A model generated the notes under the pieces. It saw only the letters and a program-made list of their open reading frames with translations, was not told where the DNA came from and ran no database searches. Source: an uncultured Lachnospiraceae bacterium (lineage in GTDB: Bacteria; Bacillota; Clostridia; Lachnospirales; Lachnospiraceae). Taken from it: a stretch of 64,000 nt of DNA. Positions 35,843 to 45,553 of this stretch are shown here, in pieces (positions within the stretch are counted from its first letter, which is position 1; each line of letters starts with the position of its first letter). Location: contig CANQHZ010000002.1 in NCBI GenBank assembly GCA_947623805.1, positions 1 through 64,000 of the forward strand, written 5' to 3'. Both the position numbers and the translations under genes were made by a program.

Positions 35843-37039
35843 ATGGAAACAATGAAACAATACATTGATGACGCGGAAGCAGCGCTCTTACACACATACA
35901 ACCGCTACCAGATAGTCTGGGACAAGGGCGATGGCATGTATATGTATGACATTGAGGGCAAAAAGTACCTTGACTTTGTGGCAGGAATAGCGGTATTTGC
36001 ACTCGGCTACAACAACAAGGCATACAACGACGCGCTCAAAGCACAGATAGACAAAGTAATCCACACGTCAAACTACTATTATAATATCCCCGCGATAGAG
36101 GCGGCAAAAAAGCTAAAAAGAATATCCCAGATGGATAGAGTATTCTTCACAAACAGCGGCGCGGAGGCAGTCGAGGGCGCATTAAAGGCGGCAAAAAAAT
36201 ACGCGTATCTGCGCGACGGCAGCACGGACCACGAGATAATAGCAATGAACCATTCATTTCATGGCAGAACCATGGGCGCGCTTTCCGTCACAGGCAACCC
36301 GCACTACCGCGAGGCGTTTGAACCGCTTATCGGCGGCGTAAAATTCGCCGATTTCAACGATTTTGACAGCGTAAAAGCACAGGTTACAAGCAAAACCTGC
36401 GCGATAATAATGGAAACCGTTCAGGGCGAGGGCGGCATTTACCCCGCAGATGAGAAATTCTTAAAAAATGTCCGCGAGCTCTGCGATAAAAATGACATTC
36501 TACTTATCCTCGACGAAATCCAGTGCGGCATGGGCAGGACAGGCTATATGTACGCATGGCAGAAATACGGCGTAAAGCCTGACATAATGACGACGGCAAA
36601 GGCGGTAGGCTGCGGCGTGCCAGTCGGCGCGTTTATGATGACTGAAAAAGTGGCGGCACAGTCGCTTACAAGCGGCGACCACGGCACGACCTACGGCGGC
36701 AATCCGCTTGCGTGCGCGGCCGTTTCCAAGGTGATAGATTTATTTGAAGAAATGGACATACTAAATAATGTAAAGCAGACAGGCGATTATCTCTATAAAA
36801 AGCTTGATGCACTTGCGGCAAAATGCCCCGCAGTCAAGGCGCACAGAGGAATAGGGCTGATACAGGGCTTAGAGTTTGATAAATCCGTCGGCGGCATAAT
36901 ACTGAGCGCGATAGACAAGGGACTTTTACTGATAAACGCGGGTGCTAATATTATCCGCTTTATCCCGCCGCTTATTGCCACAAAAGAAAATGTTGACGAT
37001 ATGCTTGCAATTTTAGAGGAAAGTATCAATGAAAACTAA
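35843..37039 (+). CDS. argD: Acetylornithine aminotransferase
   Basis: 398 residues from ATG 35843 after CGGAG. Class III PLP aminotransferase: FTNSGAEAVEGALKAAKKY, HGRTMGALSVTG, LILDEIQCGMGRTGYMYA and the PLP lysine in TTAKAVGCGVPVGAFM. It converts N-acetylglutamate semialdehyde to N-acetylornithine. Its end overlaps the next gene by 11 bases. Confidence 0.95.
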   Translation: METMKQYIDDAEAALLHTYNRYQIVWDKGDGMYMYDIEGKKYLDFVAGIAVFALGYNNKAYNDALKAQIDKVIHTSNYYYNIPAIEAAKKLKRISQMDRVFFTNSGAEAVEGALKAAKKYAYLRDGSTDHEIIAMNHSFHGRTMGALSVTGNPHYREAFEPLIGGVKFADFNDFDSVKAQVTSKTCAIIMETVQGEGGIYPADEKFLKNVRELCDKNDILLILDEIQCGMGRTGYMYAWQKYGVKPDIMTTAKAVGCGVPVGAFMMTEKVAAQSLTSGDHGTTYGGNPLACAAVSKVIDLFEEMDILNNVKQTGDYLYKKLDALAAKCPAVKAHRGIGLIQGLEFDKSVGGIILSAIDKGLLLINAGANIIRFIPPLIATKENVDDMLAILEESINEN

Positions 37040-38522
37040 GTATAAAAAACAGCTTGTGTATGCGCTTGTGATTTTATTTTTAATAGCGGCTCTGATGGTC
37101 GCATATTTCTGGTTTACGGAAAATTCATCGGACGGCTCCACTCCAAGCCTTGGAGGAATGAAAAAAGAAACTCTTATCGTATGGTACACTGACGACGCGC
37201 TCACGGAGTTTCTCAATAACCGCGCTTTGGCTTTTTATGATGAGACGGATATTCGCGTGGAAACAAAGCTTGTATCAGGGCTTGAATACCTTGAGGAGAT
37301 AAACAGGACAAGCATATATGAGCAGGACAAGCTGCCTGACATCTATATACTGACAAACGACTCGCTTGAAAAGGCGTACCTTGCGGGGCTTGCCGATGAC
37401 ATTTCGGATATGGGCATAGTCACGTCCGACAACTTTGACGAGGCCGCCGTAAACGCCGTGTCGTACAATGGCAAAATCTTGGGCTGTCCGCTTTATTTTG
37501 AGACAAGCGCGCTGCTTTACAACAAAACTTATCTGGAGCAGATAGCGGCGCAGACAAATGAGGCAAACGCATCCAATCAGGCGGCGCAATCTTCTGAAAA
37601 CGTGGAAAATACAGAGGGGTCAGAGACCGATGTAGCAGAGCAGCCCGAAAATGTGCTGTCGGCGGAGGACCTGATACCGTCCACGATAGCGGATATTTTG
37701 AATATAGCCGATAACTATTCAACGCCTGAAAATGTTGAATACTTTTTCCGCTGGGATGTTTCCGACATTTTCTACAATTACTTTATAATAGGAAATTATA
37801 TCACGGCAGGCGGGGAAGCAGGCGATGATAAAAACAATTTTGACATTTACAATACGGATTCGATAGGCAGCTTGGAGGTATACCAGGAGCTTAGCCAGTT
37901 CTTTTCGATAGATATAAAGGAGACAAGCTATGACAGCATCATGCAGGAGTTCCTTGACGGAAAGACTATATACACCATAGCGACAAGTGACTGCATAGCA
38001 AGGCTCAACGATGCGGCGCAAAACGGCAATTTCCCGTATGAGTATGGCATTACGAAACTGCCCGACATAAACAGCGAGCTTACGACAAGAGGAATGTCCG
38101 TGACAGATGCGCTTGTGATAAACGGTTATTGTACACACAAGGAGTCGGCAAAGCGGCTTGTTGAATATCTGTCAAAAAATTCGGGTAATGACCTTTATAC
38201 AATGACAGGCAAGATTTCTGCGCTTAAGCAGGGGGAATATGATGACAGCCACATAGAGGCGTTTGTGCGCAATTACGCAATATCCGTGCCTATGCCTAAG
38301 CTGGTGGAGACGAGCAATTTCTGGATTGAGCTAGAGACATGCTTTGCCCGCGTCTGGGACGGCGAGGACCCGAACGAGCAGCTTAAGGCGCTTTCGGAAA
38401 AAATAAAATCACAACTTGCGGGTGAACCAGTGACCGAGGAGGCGATTTCTTCGCCTGATGTAAAGCTTATAAATGCCGTTGAGTACGAGGACAGCGGAGA
38501 AACGGCGGCTACTACTGAATAA
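37029..38522 (+). CDS. Membrane-anchored extracellular solute-binding protein
   Basis: 497 residues. A single N-terminal membrane segment (residues 8-29) has no lipobox, so it is probably an uncleaved anchor. The body resembles family 1 (sugar-type) ABC solute-binding proteins: ETLIVWYTDDALTEF, KLPDIYILTNDSLEKAYLAG. A 45-residue Q/E/S-rich insert lies near residues 180-225. No permease or ATPase gene is near, so it may be an orphan binding protein or sensor. The gene overlaps argD but a metabolic link is not evident. Confidence 0.7.
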   Translation: MKTKYKKQLVYALVILFLIAALMVAYFWFTENSSDGSTPSLGGMKKETLIVWYTDDALTEFLNNRALAFYDETDIRVETKLVSGLEYLEEINRTSIYEQDKLPDIYILTNDSLEKAYLAGLADDISDMGIVTSDNFDEAAVNAVSYNGKILGCPLYFETSALLYNKTYLEQIAAQTNEANASNQAAQSSENVENTEGSETDVAEQPENVLSAEDLIPSTIADILNIADNYSTPENVEYFFRWDVSDIFYNYFIIGNYITAGGEAGDDKNNFDIYNTDSIGSLEVYQELSQFFSIDIKETSYDSIMQEFLDGKTIYTIATSDCIARLNDAAQNGNFPYEYGITKLPDINSELTTRGMSVTDALVINGYCTHKESAKRLVEYLSKNSGNDLYTMTGKISALKQGEYDDSHIEAFVRNYAISVPMPKLVETSNFWIELETCFARVWDGEDPNEQLKALSEKIKSQLAGEPVTEEAISSPDVKLINAVEYEDSGETAATTE

Positions 38523-38530
38523 TTTTATTA

Positions 38531-38616
38531 AAAAAATCCAATCATAATGGAAAAGCATTTAAAATGCGTAGCCTGCGGGCGGCGCGGAAATGAGGGAATT
38601 TATGATTGGATTTTTT
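38531..38616 (+). terminator. Hairpin overlapping the start of the DMT transporter gene
   Basis: Perfect 17-base arms AAAAAATCCAATCATAA (38531-38547) and TTATGATTGGATTTTTT (38600-38616). The right arm contains the ATG and first codons (MIGFF) of the next gene, and its T-run could terminate transcription from the upstream gene. The design is the same as at spoVAE. Confidence 0.65.
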
Positions 38617-39030
38617 ATTGCCCTGATTTCGGGGACACTGATGAGCATTCAGGGAGTGTTTAACACTAAGGTCACGGAGGCGACAAGCATTTGGGTGGCA
38701 AATTCGTTTGTACAGCTTACGGCGCTGGCCGTGTGCCTGGCGGCTTGGGCGTTTTCGGATAGGACTTCGTTTAAGGGAATACTTGATGTAGAGCCGAGGT
38801 ACTTTTTGCTGGGCGGAGTGATTGGGGCGTTTATTACGCTTACGGTCATTAAGAGCATGGATGCGCTGGGGCCTGCCAAGGCCGTGATGCTGATTGTCAT
38901 TGCGCAGCTTATTGTGGCTTATGTGATTGAGCTGTTTGGGATGTTTGGGGTGGAAAAGCAGCCGTTTAGCTGGCGCAAGCTTATCGGAGCGCTTGTGGCG
39001 ATTGGCGGTTTTGTGCTGTTTAAGTGGTGA
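38602..39030 (+). CDS. DMT-family (DUF606/YdcZ-like) membrane transporter
   Basis: About 142 residues with five membrane helices. It resembles small DMT superfamily proteins of the DUF606 type, which begin with a short hydrophobic helix as here (MIGFFIALISGTLMSIQGVFN), with VIGAFITLTVIKSMDALGPAKAVMLIVIAQL. The ATG at 38602 follows GAGGG; ATG 38590 is an alternative. Substrate unknown. The coding strand is G/T-rich. Confidence 0.75.
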   Translation: MIGFFIALISGTLMSIQGVFNTKVTEATSIWVANSFVQLTALAVCLAAWAFSDRTSFKGILDVEPRYFLLGGVIGAFITLTVIKSMDALGPAKAVMLIVIAQLIVAYVIELFGMFGVEKQPFSWRKLIGALVAIGGFVLFKW

Positions 39031-39132
39031 AATGTAAAAATTAATTCTTGTAATAATTTATGATATAGAATAGAATAAATAGTGAGATAGCATAGAGGGA
39101 CCTTTATCCGTAAGAAGGGTAGGGGAGCTATT

Positions 39133-39801
39133 GTGAAAAATATAATAAAATATACGTCGGTCGTGCTGGCGGCGGCACTGGTGCTTTGCGCCTGCGGTCA
39201 AAATGCGTTTGTCAGCGGCGAAGATGAGGTGCTTGTGCAGCTTGAGGGAGCTGACAGCGTTTTGACAGATGAGACGGCGGCTTATGCGGAAACTACTGAC
39301 AGCGCGGAAGCGGAGCAGGACTTGGAAACGGTTTCGGCCTCGACATCGGCGGATGTCGCGCAGATATACGTGTATGTATGCGGAGCAGTGAAAAGTGCGG
39401 GCGTATACAGCGTGGCGCGTGGCAGCAGGCTTTATGAGGTGGTAGAGCTTGCGGGCGGTTTTACGGACGACGCTGACGAGACTTGTCTTAATCTTGCCAG
39501 AGAGGTGCAGGATGGAGAGCAGCTTGTGGTGCTCACTAAGGAGGAACGTGCAATGATGCCGGTACAGCAGGCAGGGCAGGTCATGGCGGAGGGCAGCGCA
39601 TCTGCGGAGGGACTTGTAAACATTAACACGGCGACTGCGGCAGAGCTTACATCAATATCGGGCATAGGCGCATCGAGGGCTCAGGCGATAATCGAATACC
39701 GCGAAAAGAATGGCGGCTTTAAGTCGATAGATGACATAAAAAAGGTGGACGGCATAAAGGATGGGCTTTTTTCTAAGATAAAGGATAAGATTACTGTTTA
39801 A
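39133..39801 (+). CDS. comEA: ComEA-like DNA-binding lipoprotein
   Basis: 222 residues from a GTG after AGGGGAG. Lipobox LCAC near residue 20 predicts a surface lipoprotein. After a polar linker comes an SLBB domain (IYVYVCGAVKSAGVYSVARGSRLYEVVELAGGF), then the helix-hairpin-helix DNA-binding domain (VNINTATAAELTSISGIGASRAQAIIEYREKNG). ComEA captures double-stranded DNA during natural transformation. comEC lies 3.3 kb downstream. Confidence 0.92.
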   Translation: MKNIIKYTSVVLAAALVLCACGQNAFVSGEDEVLVQLEGADSVLTDETAAYAETTDSAEAEQDLETVSASTSADVAQIYVYVCGAVKSAGVYSVARGSRLYEVVELAGGFTDDADETCLNLAREVQDGEQLVVLTKEERAMMPVQQAGQVMAEGSASAEGLVNINTATAAELTSISGIGASRAQAIIEYREKNGGFKSIDDIKKVDGIKDGLFSKIKDKITV

Positions 39802-39870
39802 TAAGACATGAAAAACGAAATAAAATTATAGGCGGCCGCTGCATGGCGGATAGCAGAATGAGAGGGAAAA

Positions 39871-40557
39871 ATGGCAAAGAAGGTATTGGTAGTTGACGAC
39901 GAGAAGCTTATCGTGAAAGGTATACGCTTTAGTTTGGAGCAGGACGATATGGAAGTTGACTGCGCCTATGACGGCGAAGAAGCGCTTGAAATGGCGAAAA
40001 ATAACAAGTACGACCTTGTGCTCCTGGATATAATGCTGCCGAAGCTTACGGGGCTTGAAGTGTGCCAGCAGATACGTGAGTTTTCGGATGTGCCGATAGT
40101 GATGCTCACTGCCAAGGGCGAAGATATGGATAAGATAATGGGACTTGAATACGGGGCGGACGACTATATCACAAAGCCATTTAATATTTTGGAAGTAAAA
40201 GCGCGCATAAAGGCGATAATGCGCCGCACATCCGCTAAGAGCGAGCCGCCTAAGAAATCTCAGATAATAGAAGCGGGCGACTTGAAGCTTGACTGTGACG
40301 GCAGGCGCCTGTACATAAAAGGAGTGGAAATAAATCTTACAGCCAAGGAATTTGACCTGCTGGAACTGCTGGTATTAAATCCCAACAAGGTGTACAGCCG
40401 TGAAAATTTGCTAAAACTGGTATGGGGAGCAGATTATCCGGGAGATGTCCGCACTGTGGACGTACATATCAGGCGGCTGCGCGAGAAGGTGGAGGACAGT
40501 CCGAGCGAGCCAAAATATGTTCATACGAAGTGGGGAGTAGGGTACTACTATAAGTAA
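39871..40557 (+). CDS. OmpR/PhoB-type response regulator
   Basis: 228 residues. Receiver domain with VVDDEK, phosphoacceptor Asp in LVLLDIMLPKLTG and KPF; C-terminal winged helix (LTAKEFDLLELLVLNPNKVYSRENLL, VDVHIRRLREKVED). Strongly WalR/PhoP-like. It is followed 18 bases later by its kinase. Confidence 0.95.
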   Translation: MAKKVLVVDDEKLIVKGIRFSLEQDDMEVDCAYDGEEALEMAKNNKYDLVLLDIMLPKLTGLEVCQQIREFSDVPIVMLTAKGEDMDKIMGLEYGADDYITKPFNILEVKARIKAIMRRTSAKSEPPKKSQIIEAGDLKLDCDGRRLYIKGVEINLTAKEFDLLELLVLNPNKVYSRENLLKLVWGADYPGDVRTVDVHIRRLREKVEDSPSEPKYVHTKWGVGYYYK

Positions 40558-40575
40558 GAAAGGCATGACACGGGC

Positions 40576-42024
40576 GTGGACAATCCATTGATAAAAATTA
40601 AAAAATTTAAGGGTATAAGAAGTCTTAGCATAAGGATTTTCCTGATAATAATGATAGCGGGACTTATCCCCTGCGTCATACTTCATCATGGCATACTGGG
40701 GCGCTATATGGACAATGCGGTCACTGTGAAGACAAACGAGGTGCAGACGCAGGTGAGGATTATCGCGGACCATCTGACTACATACAATTATCTTCTTGAC
40801 AACAGCAGTGAAGTGGTTAATGCGGAGCTTTCGCAGCTTTCCAACCTGTATGACGGCAGAGTGCTTATCGTCAATGGCAGTCTGCGTATTATAAAGGATA
40901 CATATGCCATAAGCGAGGGCAAGACACTTATATCGGAGGAGATTATAAAGTGCTTAAAAGGCGGCGGCATTTCGAGCAGCCTGCGCGATGAGCGCTACAT
41001 AGAGATAATAGTTCCCATTGAGGAAAAGCAGGATGATGTTTCACGCATAATCGGCGTAATGCTCACCAGTGTGTCAATGGAGGGCATACTTTCAAGCTAT
41101 GAGTATCTGCAGAGCAGGGCGCTGCTCATAGAGATACTTGCGCTGGTTATTATATTTGGGATTGCTGTGTTTATGAGCCGTTTCATACTGCGCCCGTTTG
41201 ACAAGATTACGGATGCGATAAATGAGGTGAAGAACGGTTTTACAGATGAGGAGATAAAGGTCACGGATTGTCTGGAGACGGAGCGCATAGGCGATGCCTT
41301 TAATCAGCTTATGGGCAGGATGAGGGCGCTTGATGCATCCAGACAGGAGTTTGTCTCAAATGTATCGCATGAGCTGAAAACGCCGCTTGCATCCATGAAA
41401 GTGCTGGCTGATTCGCTGCTTGCGCAGGAGGATGTGCCTGCAGAGCTTTACCGTGAGTTTATGGAGGATATTACCACTGAGATAGACAGGGAAAACAAGA
41501 TTATTACGGATTTGCTTTCGCTGGTGAAGATGACGCGTACCGCGGCGGATATGAATGTGGAAGTGGTAGACATAAATGCGCTGCTGGAGCTTATGCTGAA
41601 ACGGCTGGGACCTATTGCGGCAAGGGCGAATATAAAGCTTATATTTGAGAGCCGCAGGCAGGTAAACGCGGAGGTTGATGAAGTTAAGCTGACTTTGGCA
41701 CTGTCTAATCTGGTGGAAAACGGTATTAAATATAATACGGAGAATGGCTGGGTGAAAGTGGTGCTGGATGCGGACCACCAGTATTTCAGCGTGGAAGTGT
41801 CGGACAGTGGGATTGGAATTCCGAAAGAGGCGATTGAGCACATATATGAGCGGTTCTATCGTGTGGATAAGTCACATTCGAGAGAAATAGGCGGTACGGG
41901 GCTTGGGCTTGCCATCACGCGGAGTGCGATACTTATGCACCGCGGTTCTATTTTGGTGGATAGCGAGGAAGGTAAAGGGACTTCCTTTACGGTCAAAATT
42001 CCGTTGACGTATATTGCCAGTTAG
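40576..42024 (+). CDS. Membrane sensor histidine kinase
   Basis: 482 residues, GTG start. Membrane helices lie near residues 17-37 and 180-200 with an extracellular sensor between. A HAMP domain follows (~200-250), then HisKA (VSNVSHELKTPLASMKVLAD, phosphorylated His) and HATPase (LVENGIKYNTE, DSGIGIP, GGTGLGLAI). It pairs with the preceding regulator. The WalK/PhoR-like type plus a GerMN lipoprotein downstream suggests control of envelope functions. Confidence 0.94.
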   Translation: MDNPLIKIKKFKGIRSLSIRIFLIIMIAGLIPCVILHHGILGRYMDNAVTVKTNEVQTQVRIIADHLTTYNYLLDNSSEVVNAELSQLSNLYDGRVLIVNGSLRIIKDTYAISEGKTLISEEIIKCLKGGGISSSLRDERYIEIIVPIEEKQDDVSRIIGVMLTSVSMEGILSSYEYLQSRALLIEILALVIIFGIAVFMSRFILRPFDKITDAINEVKNGFTDEEIKVTDCLETERIGDAFNQLMGRMRALDASRQEFVSNVSHELKTPLASMKVLADSLLAQEDVPAELYREFMEDITTEIDRENKIITDLLSLVKMTRTAADMNVEVVDINALLELMLKRLGPIAARANIKLIFESRRQVNAEVDEVKLTLALSNLVENGIKYNTENGWVKVVLDADHQYFSVEVSDSGIGIPKEAIEHIYERFYRVDKSHSREIGGTGLGLAITRSAILMHRGSILVDSEEGKGTSFTVKIPLTYIAS

Positions 42025-42093
42025 GTTTCTGCTTAGTCTGTGCGGATTTTGCGGTTATCGTTATTCGGTTTTGGTTTGGAAGTGGAGAGAAAT

Positions 42094-43035
42094 ATGGGCG
42101 TGAAATCAATAATGAGGTATATGGTCTTCACATTTGCGGCTGTGCTGTGTATCGTGGCGCTGGGAGCCTGCGGGGCTGAAAATAAGAACGGCGGTACGCC
42201 TGTGGAGATTTCGTATCTGAATAATGATGAGACAAAGCTTGTGAAAGAGACGCATTATTTACAGGGTGCGGATGTGAAAGAGATGATTGTCGAGGTGCTG
42301 ACGCTTCTTTGCTGTGTGCCTGAGAACAAGGAACTTAAAGCGACGATTGCGAGCAATATAAATGTTGTCAGTTATTCTTTTGACGGCGAGCAGGTGACGG
42401 TCTCGTTGGGTGAGAAGTACAGGGATTTGTCGAGGACGACGGAGGTGCTTACGAGAGCCGCGATTGTGAGAAGTCTTACGTCAGTACCCGAGGTGAATTG
42501 TGTACTGCTTACCATAAACGGTGAGCCGCTTATGGACGGGAGCGGGACGCCTGTAGGAGTTATGACGGCCGATATGTTTGTGGACAGCGCCGGGACGCGC
42601 CAGGTTGAGGCTGCCAGCAAGGTTACTTTGAAGCTTTATTTTGCGAATGAGGACGGAGACGGACTTGTCGAGATTAACAGGGAGCTTGCGCATGACGCCG
42701 ACGTTTCTAATGTGCCTATGGAGAGACTGGTGATAGAACAGCTTATCAGCGGACCTGTGAATGACGAGTCTTATCCTACCGTTAATCCTGATACCAAGAT
42801 TTTGGGAGTTACTGTCAGGGATGGGGTTTGCCATGTTGACTTTGACGGGACGTTTATGACGCCAATCAACAATGTGTCCAGCGATGTGACGATTTATTCG
42901 ATTGTCAATTCTTTGGCGGAGCTTAGCAATATAAATAAGGTGCAGATTTCCATTGATGGAAGTACGAGCGGTAAATTCAGGGATAAATATGATTTGAGTA
43001 CCGTGTTTGAGAGAAATCTGGAGCTTGTAGAGTAA
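42094..43035 (+). CDS. GerMN-domain lipoprotein
   Basis: About 313 residues from ATG 42094 after GGAGAG; the ORF-track start lacks a site. Lipobox ALGAC near residue 26. Two GerMN (sporulation/germination, beta-alpha-beta) domains lie near residues 40-165 and 175-300, the second clear (LYFANEDGDGLVEINREL, LISGPVNDESYPTVNPDTKILGV). GerMN proteins act in germination or as cell-surface binders. It is in the same run as the two-component system and so may modulate the kinase. Confidence 0.85.
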   Translation: MGVKSIMRYMVFTFAAVLCIVALGACGAENKNGGTPVEISYLNNDETKLVKETHYLQGADVKEMIVEVLTLLCCVPENKELKATIASNINVVSYSFDGEQVTVSLGEKYRDLSRTTEVLTRAAIVRSLTSVPEVNCVLLTINGEPLMDGSGTPVGVMTADMFVDSAGTRQVEAASKVTLKLYFANEDGDGLVEINRELAHDADVSNVPMERLVIEQLISGPVNDESYPTVNPDTKILGVTVRDGVCHVDFDGTFMTPINNVSSDVTIYSIVNSLAELSNINKVQISIDGSTSGKFRDKYDLSTVFERNLELVE

Positions 43036-43062
43036 GTCAGTGAGGGAGGAACATATGACTTT

Positions 43063-45222
43063 ATGAAAAGGCCACTATGCGTAGTCTGCATAGCGTTTGT
43101 GGCAGTTGTCTTTGTATGTTTGCGGCTTAGCCCGCCGTCTGTGTGCGAGAGCGTGGCGGATGGCGGGGAAGCGGTTTATATTGGAGAGGTCTGTCAAAAG
43201 GAATATAAGAATGACAAATTGATGATTTACTTGAAAGATGTCAAAATTCAATCCGGCATATTCGGTCAAAATGTCTTTGAAACAAATTCTTTGCAGAAAA
43301 TTTCAGGAATAATCTGTTATCTAAAAAATCCCTTATTAAAAAAAGAACCGAAACAAGGCGCTGTGATAGCTGTGAAAGGTGTCACAACGTATTTTGACGT
43401 GCCGAGGAACCATGGTGAATTTAATGCGATGCTTTATTACAAGACGCTGGGGTATGATTTGGCTGTCTACGGTGCTGAGATTTTGGCTGAGAGCAGCGCA
43501 TATTCGCGTTATGGTGAGATGCTGTATCGGATAAAACGGCGCTTGGAGAAAGCTTTGGATATGGCGCTGGATGATGAGGATGCGGGCGTTATGAAAGCGA
43601 TTTTGCTGGGAAACAAGTCCGAGATGGCGACGGAGGCAAAGGAGCTGTATAGGCAGAGCGGTATTTATCATATTTTTGCCATATCGGGGTTGCATATAAC
43701 GATAATCGGAATGTCGCTTTACAGACTTTTAAGGAAAGTGCGCCTGCCGGCGGGAGCGGCGATTGCTTTATCGGTTTTTGTGATGTTTTCGTATGGCGAA
43801 ATGGCAGGGATGAGCGCCTCGGCTGTCAGGGCTGTGATAATGTTTGCCGTGAAGCTGCTTGCAGGATTTTTTTGTAGAAGCTATGATATGCTTACGGCAT
43901 TGGCGTTGGCGGCTGTGCTGATACTTATGGAGCAGCCGTTGTATATTCTTCATACTGGATTTTTGCTGTCGTTTTCGGCGATAGTAGGCATTTGCTTTTT
44001 TTCCAACACTGTGTTGGTGCATCTGCCGATATTTCTGTGCGCTTATTATGAATTTCCAATATACAGCTATCTGATAAATCTTATTATAATACCTGTGATG
44101 CCTGTTTTGATGTGCTCGGGTATATTTTGCATATTCTGCGCGCTGCTGCCTATAGGAAAGGCGGGAGTGTTGTTGGCGTATATGTTTGGCGGAGTGTGCC
44201 ATATCATATTGAAAGTGTTTGAGATTTTGAGCGTATTTTCACTAAAGCTGCCGTATGCGCAGTGGATAACAGGGCGGCCTGATGACTGGAAGACAGTATG
44301 TTATTGTGCGGTATTGCTTTTTATCGCGTATGAGGGAAAGAGGCTTGTATCGGCGGTCAAGGTGATGCTTGTGGTTGCCGCCGTGGTGTTGCTGACGTCA
44401 AATACGGCGGGAGCGCTGAAAATATCCTTTCTTGATGTGGGACAGGGGGATTGTATCTACATAGAAACGTCTGACCGTAGACATTATCTGATAGACGCGG
44501 GCAGTTCATCGGAGAGCGATATTGCGCAATATACGCTTGCGCCGTTTTTGAAATACTCTGGCGTATCACGGATAGACGCGGTATTTATCACTCATCTTGA
44601 CAGCGACCATACATCAGGTATAAAAGAGCTTTTGAAAGAAAATAAAGGCATAGAGATAGGCCAGATTGTATTGGCGGAGGCGGCGATAAAGGATGATGCT
44701 TACTATGAACTTTTAGAGCTATGCCGGTCAGACGATATTTTGGTGAAAACGGCAAAGGCGGGAGATACATACGCGCTAGGTAAGGATACTGAGCTTGCAG
44801 TCCTACATCCGACAGCGGATTATGAAACGCAGTCGCGGAATGCATATTCGTTGATTATGCGCCTTGAATACAGAGGTTTTTCGGCGTTGTTTACAGGCGA
44901 CGCGGAGGCAGACGGAGAAGTCGCGACGGCTCGATACTTGACGCGTACAGGGAAAGGCGCAGATATATACAAAGTCACGCACCACGGCTCAAAATATTCA
45001 AACACGCAAGCTCTGCTTGAAGCAGCAGGCCCCAAGCTGGCAGTAATTTCATGTGCAGAGGACAATAGCTATGGACATCCGCATGCCGAAGTCATAGAGG
45101 CGTTAAACAGCATAGGCAGCAAAGTCCTTATTACCAAAGACACGGGCGAAATTACAGTTACAGTCGACGACGGACGTGCCGCGATTTCTGTTATGAATAA
45201 TGAAGCGCTCGTGGAAAAGTAA
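43063..45222 (+). CDS. comEC: ComEC/Rec2 DNA uptake channel
   Basis: 719 residues. An N-terminal DUF4131-type region is followed by the competence domain with about ten membrane helices (YHIFAISGLHITIIGMSLYRLL), then a metallo-beta-lactamase-like domain (DVGQGDCIYIE, FITHLDSDHTSG, FTGDAEADGE, KVTHHGSKYSN). It carries single-stranded DNA across the membrane in transformation; the MBL part may degrade the other strand. Full length. Confidence 0.95.
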   Translation: MKRPLCVVCIAFVAVVFVCLRLSPPSVCESVADGGEAVYIGEVCQKEYKNDKLMIYLKDVKIQSGIFGQNVFETNSLQKISGIICYLKNPLLKKEPKQGAVIAVKGVTTYFDVPRNHGEFNAMLYYKTLGYDLAVYGAEILAESSAYSRYGEMLYRIKRRLEKALDMALDDEDAGVMKAILLGNKSEMATEAKELYRQSGIYHIFAISGLHITIIGMSLYRLLRKVRLPAGAAIALSVFVMFSYGEMAGMSASAVRAVIMFAVKLLAGFFCRSYDMLTALALAAVLILMEQPLYILHTGFLLSFSAIVGICFFSNTVLVHLPIFLCAYYEFPIYSYLINLIIIPVMPVLMCSGIFCIFCALLPIGKAGVLLAYMFGGVCHIILKVFEILSVFSLKLPYAQWITGRPDDWKTVCYCAVLLFIAYEGKRLVSAVKVMLVVAAVVLLTSNTAGALKISFLDVGQGDCIYIETSDRRHYLIDAGSSSESDIAQYTLAPFLKYSGVSRIDAVFITHLDSDHTSGIKELLKENKGIEIGQIVLAEAAIKDDAYYELLELCRSDDILVKTAKAGDTYALGKDTELAVLHPTADYETQSRNAYSLIMRLEYRGFSALFTGDAEADGEVATARYLTRTGKGADIYKVTHHGSKYSNTQALLEAAGPKLAVISCAEDNSYGHPHAEVIEALNSIGSKVLITKDTGEITVTVDDGRAAISVMNNEALVEK

Positions 45223-45459
45223 AATGAAGTCGGATGAAAATTATTAAAAATAAATAATTTGTAAATAAATTAAATATAAGAGATTGAAATTATTGCATGT
45301 TGGTGTTATTATAATTAACAGGAAAAGCATGTAAAAATCTGCTTTTTTGTTGCAAATTGCACAAAAATGTACATGGGTAAATTGATTGACGGTTAAGATG
45401 AAAAACACGGTTAAGTGCCTTAAAATCCGATGAAAATATGGCAAAAGCCAATAAATACG

Positions 45460-45488
45460 TTTACAGACTGTCGGTTATAACGTATAAT
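45460..45488 (+). promoter_or_regulatory. Sigma-A promoter of pilB-pilC
   Basis: TTTACA at 45460-45465, an exact 17-base spacer and TATAAT at 45483-45488, 65 bases before the pilB start codon. It is in the 331-base gene-free stretch 45223-45553; the rest is AT-rich with no other feature I can support. Confidence 0.8.
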
Positions 45489-45553
45489 ATAAAATAAATA
45501 TATATTATAAATACATGTGCAGTACATAAATTAAAAGTTCGGAGTGACGAGAT

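Noticed and set aside
45284-45315. Second pilB promoter (TTGAAA ... TATAAT)
   Set aside because: The spacer is 20 bases; the downstream TTTACA-N17-TATAAT is far better.
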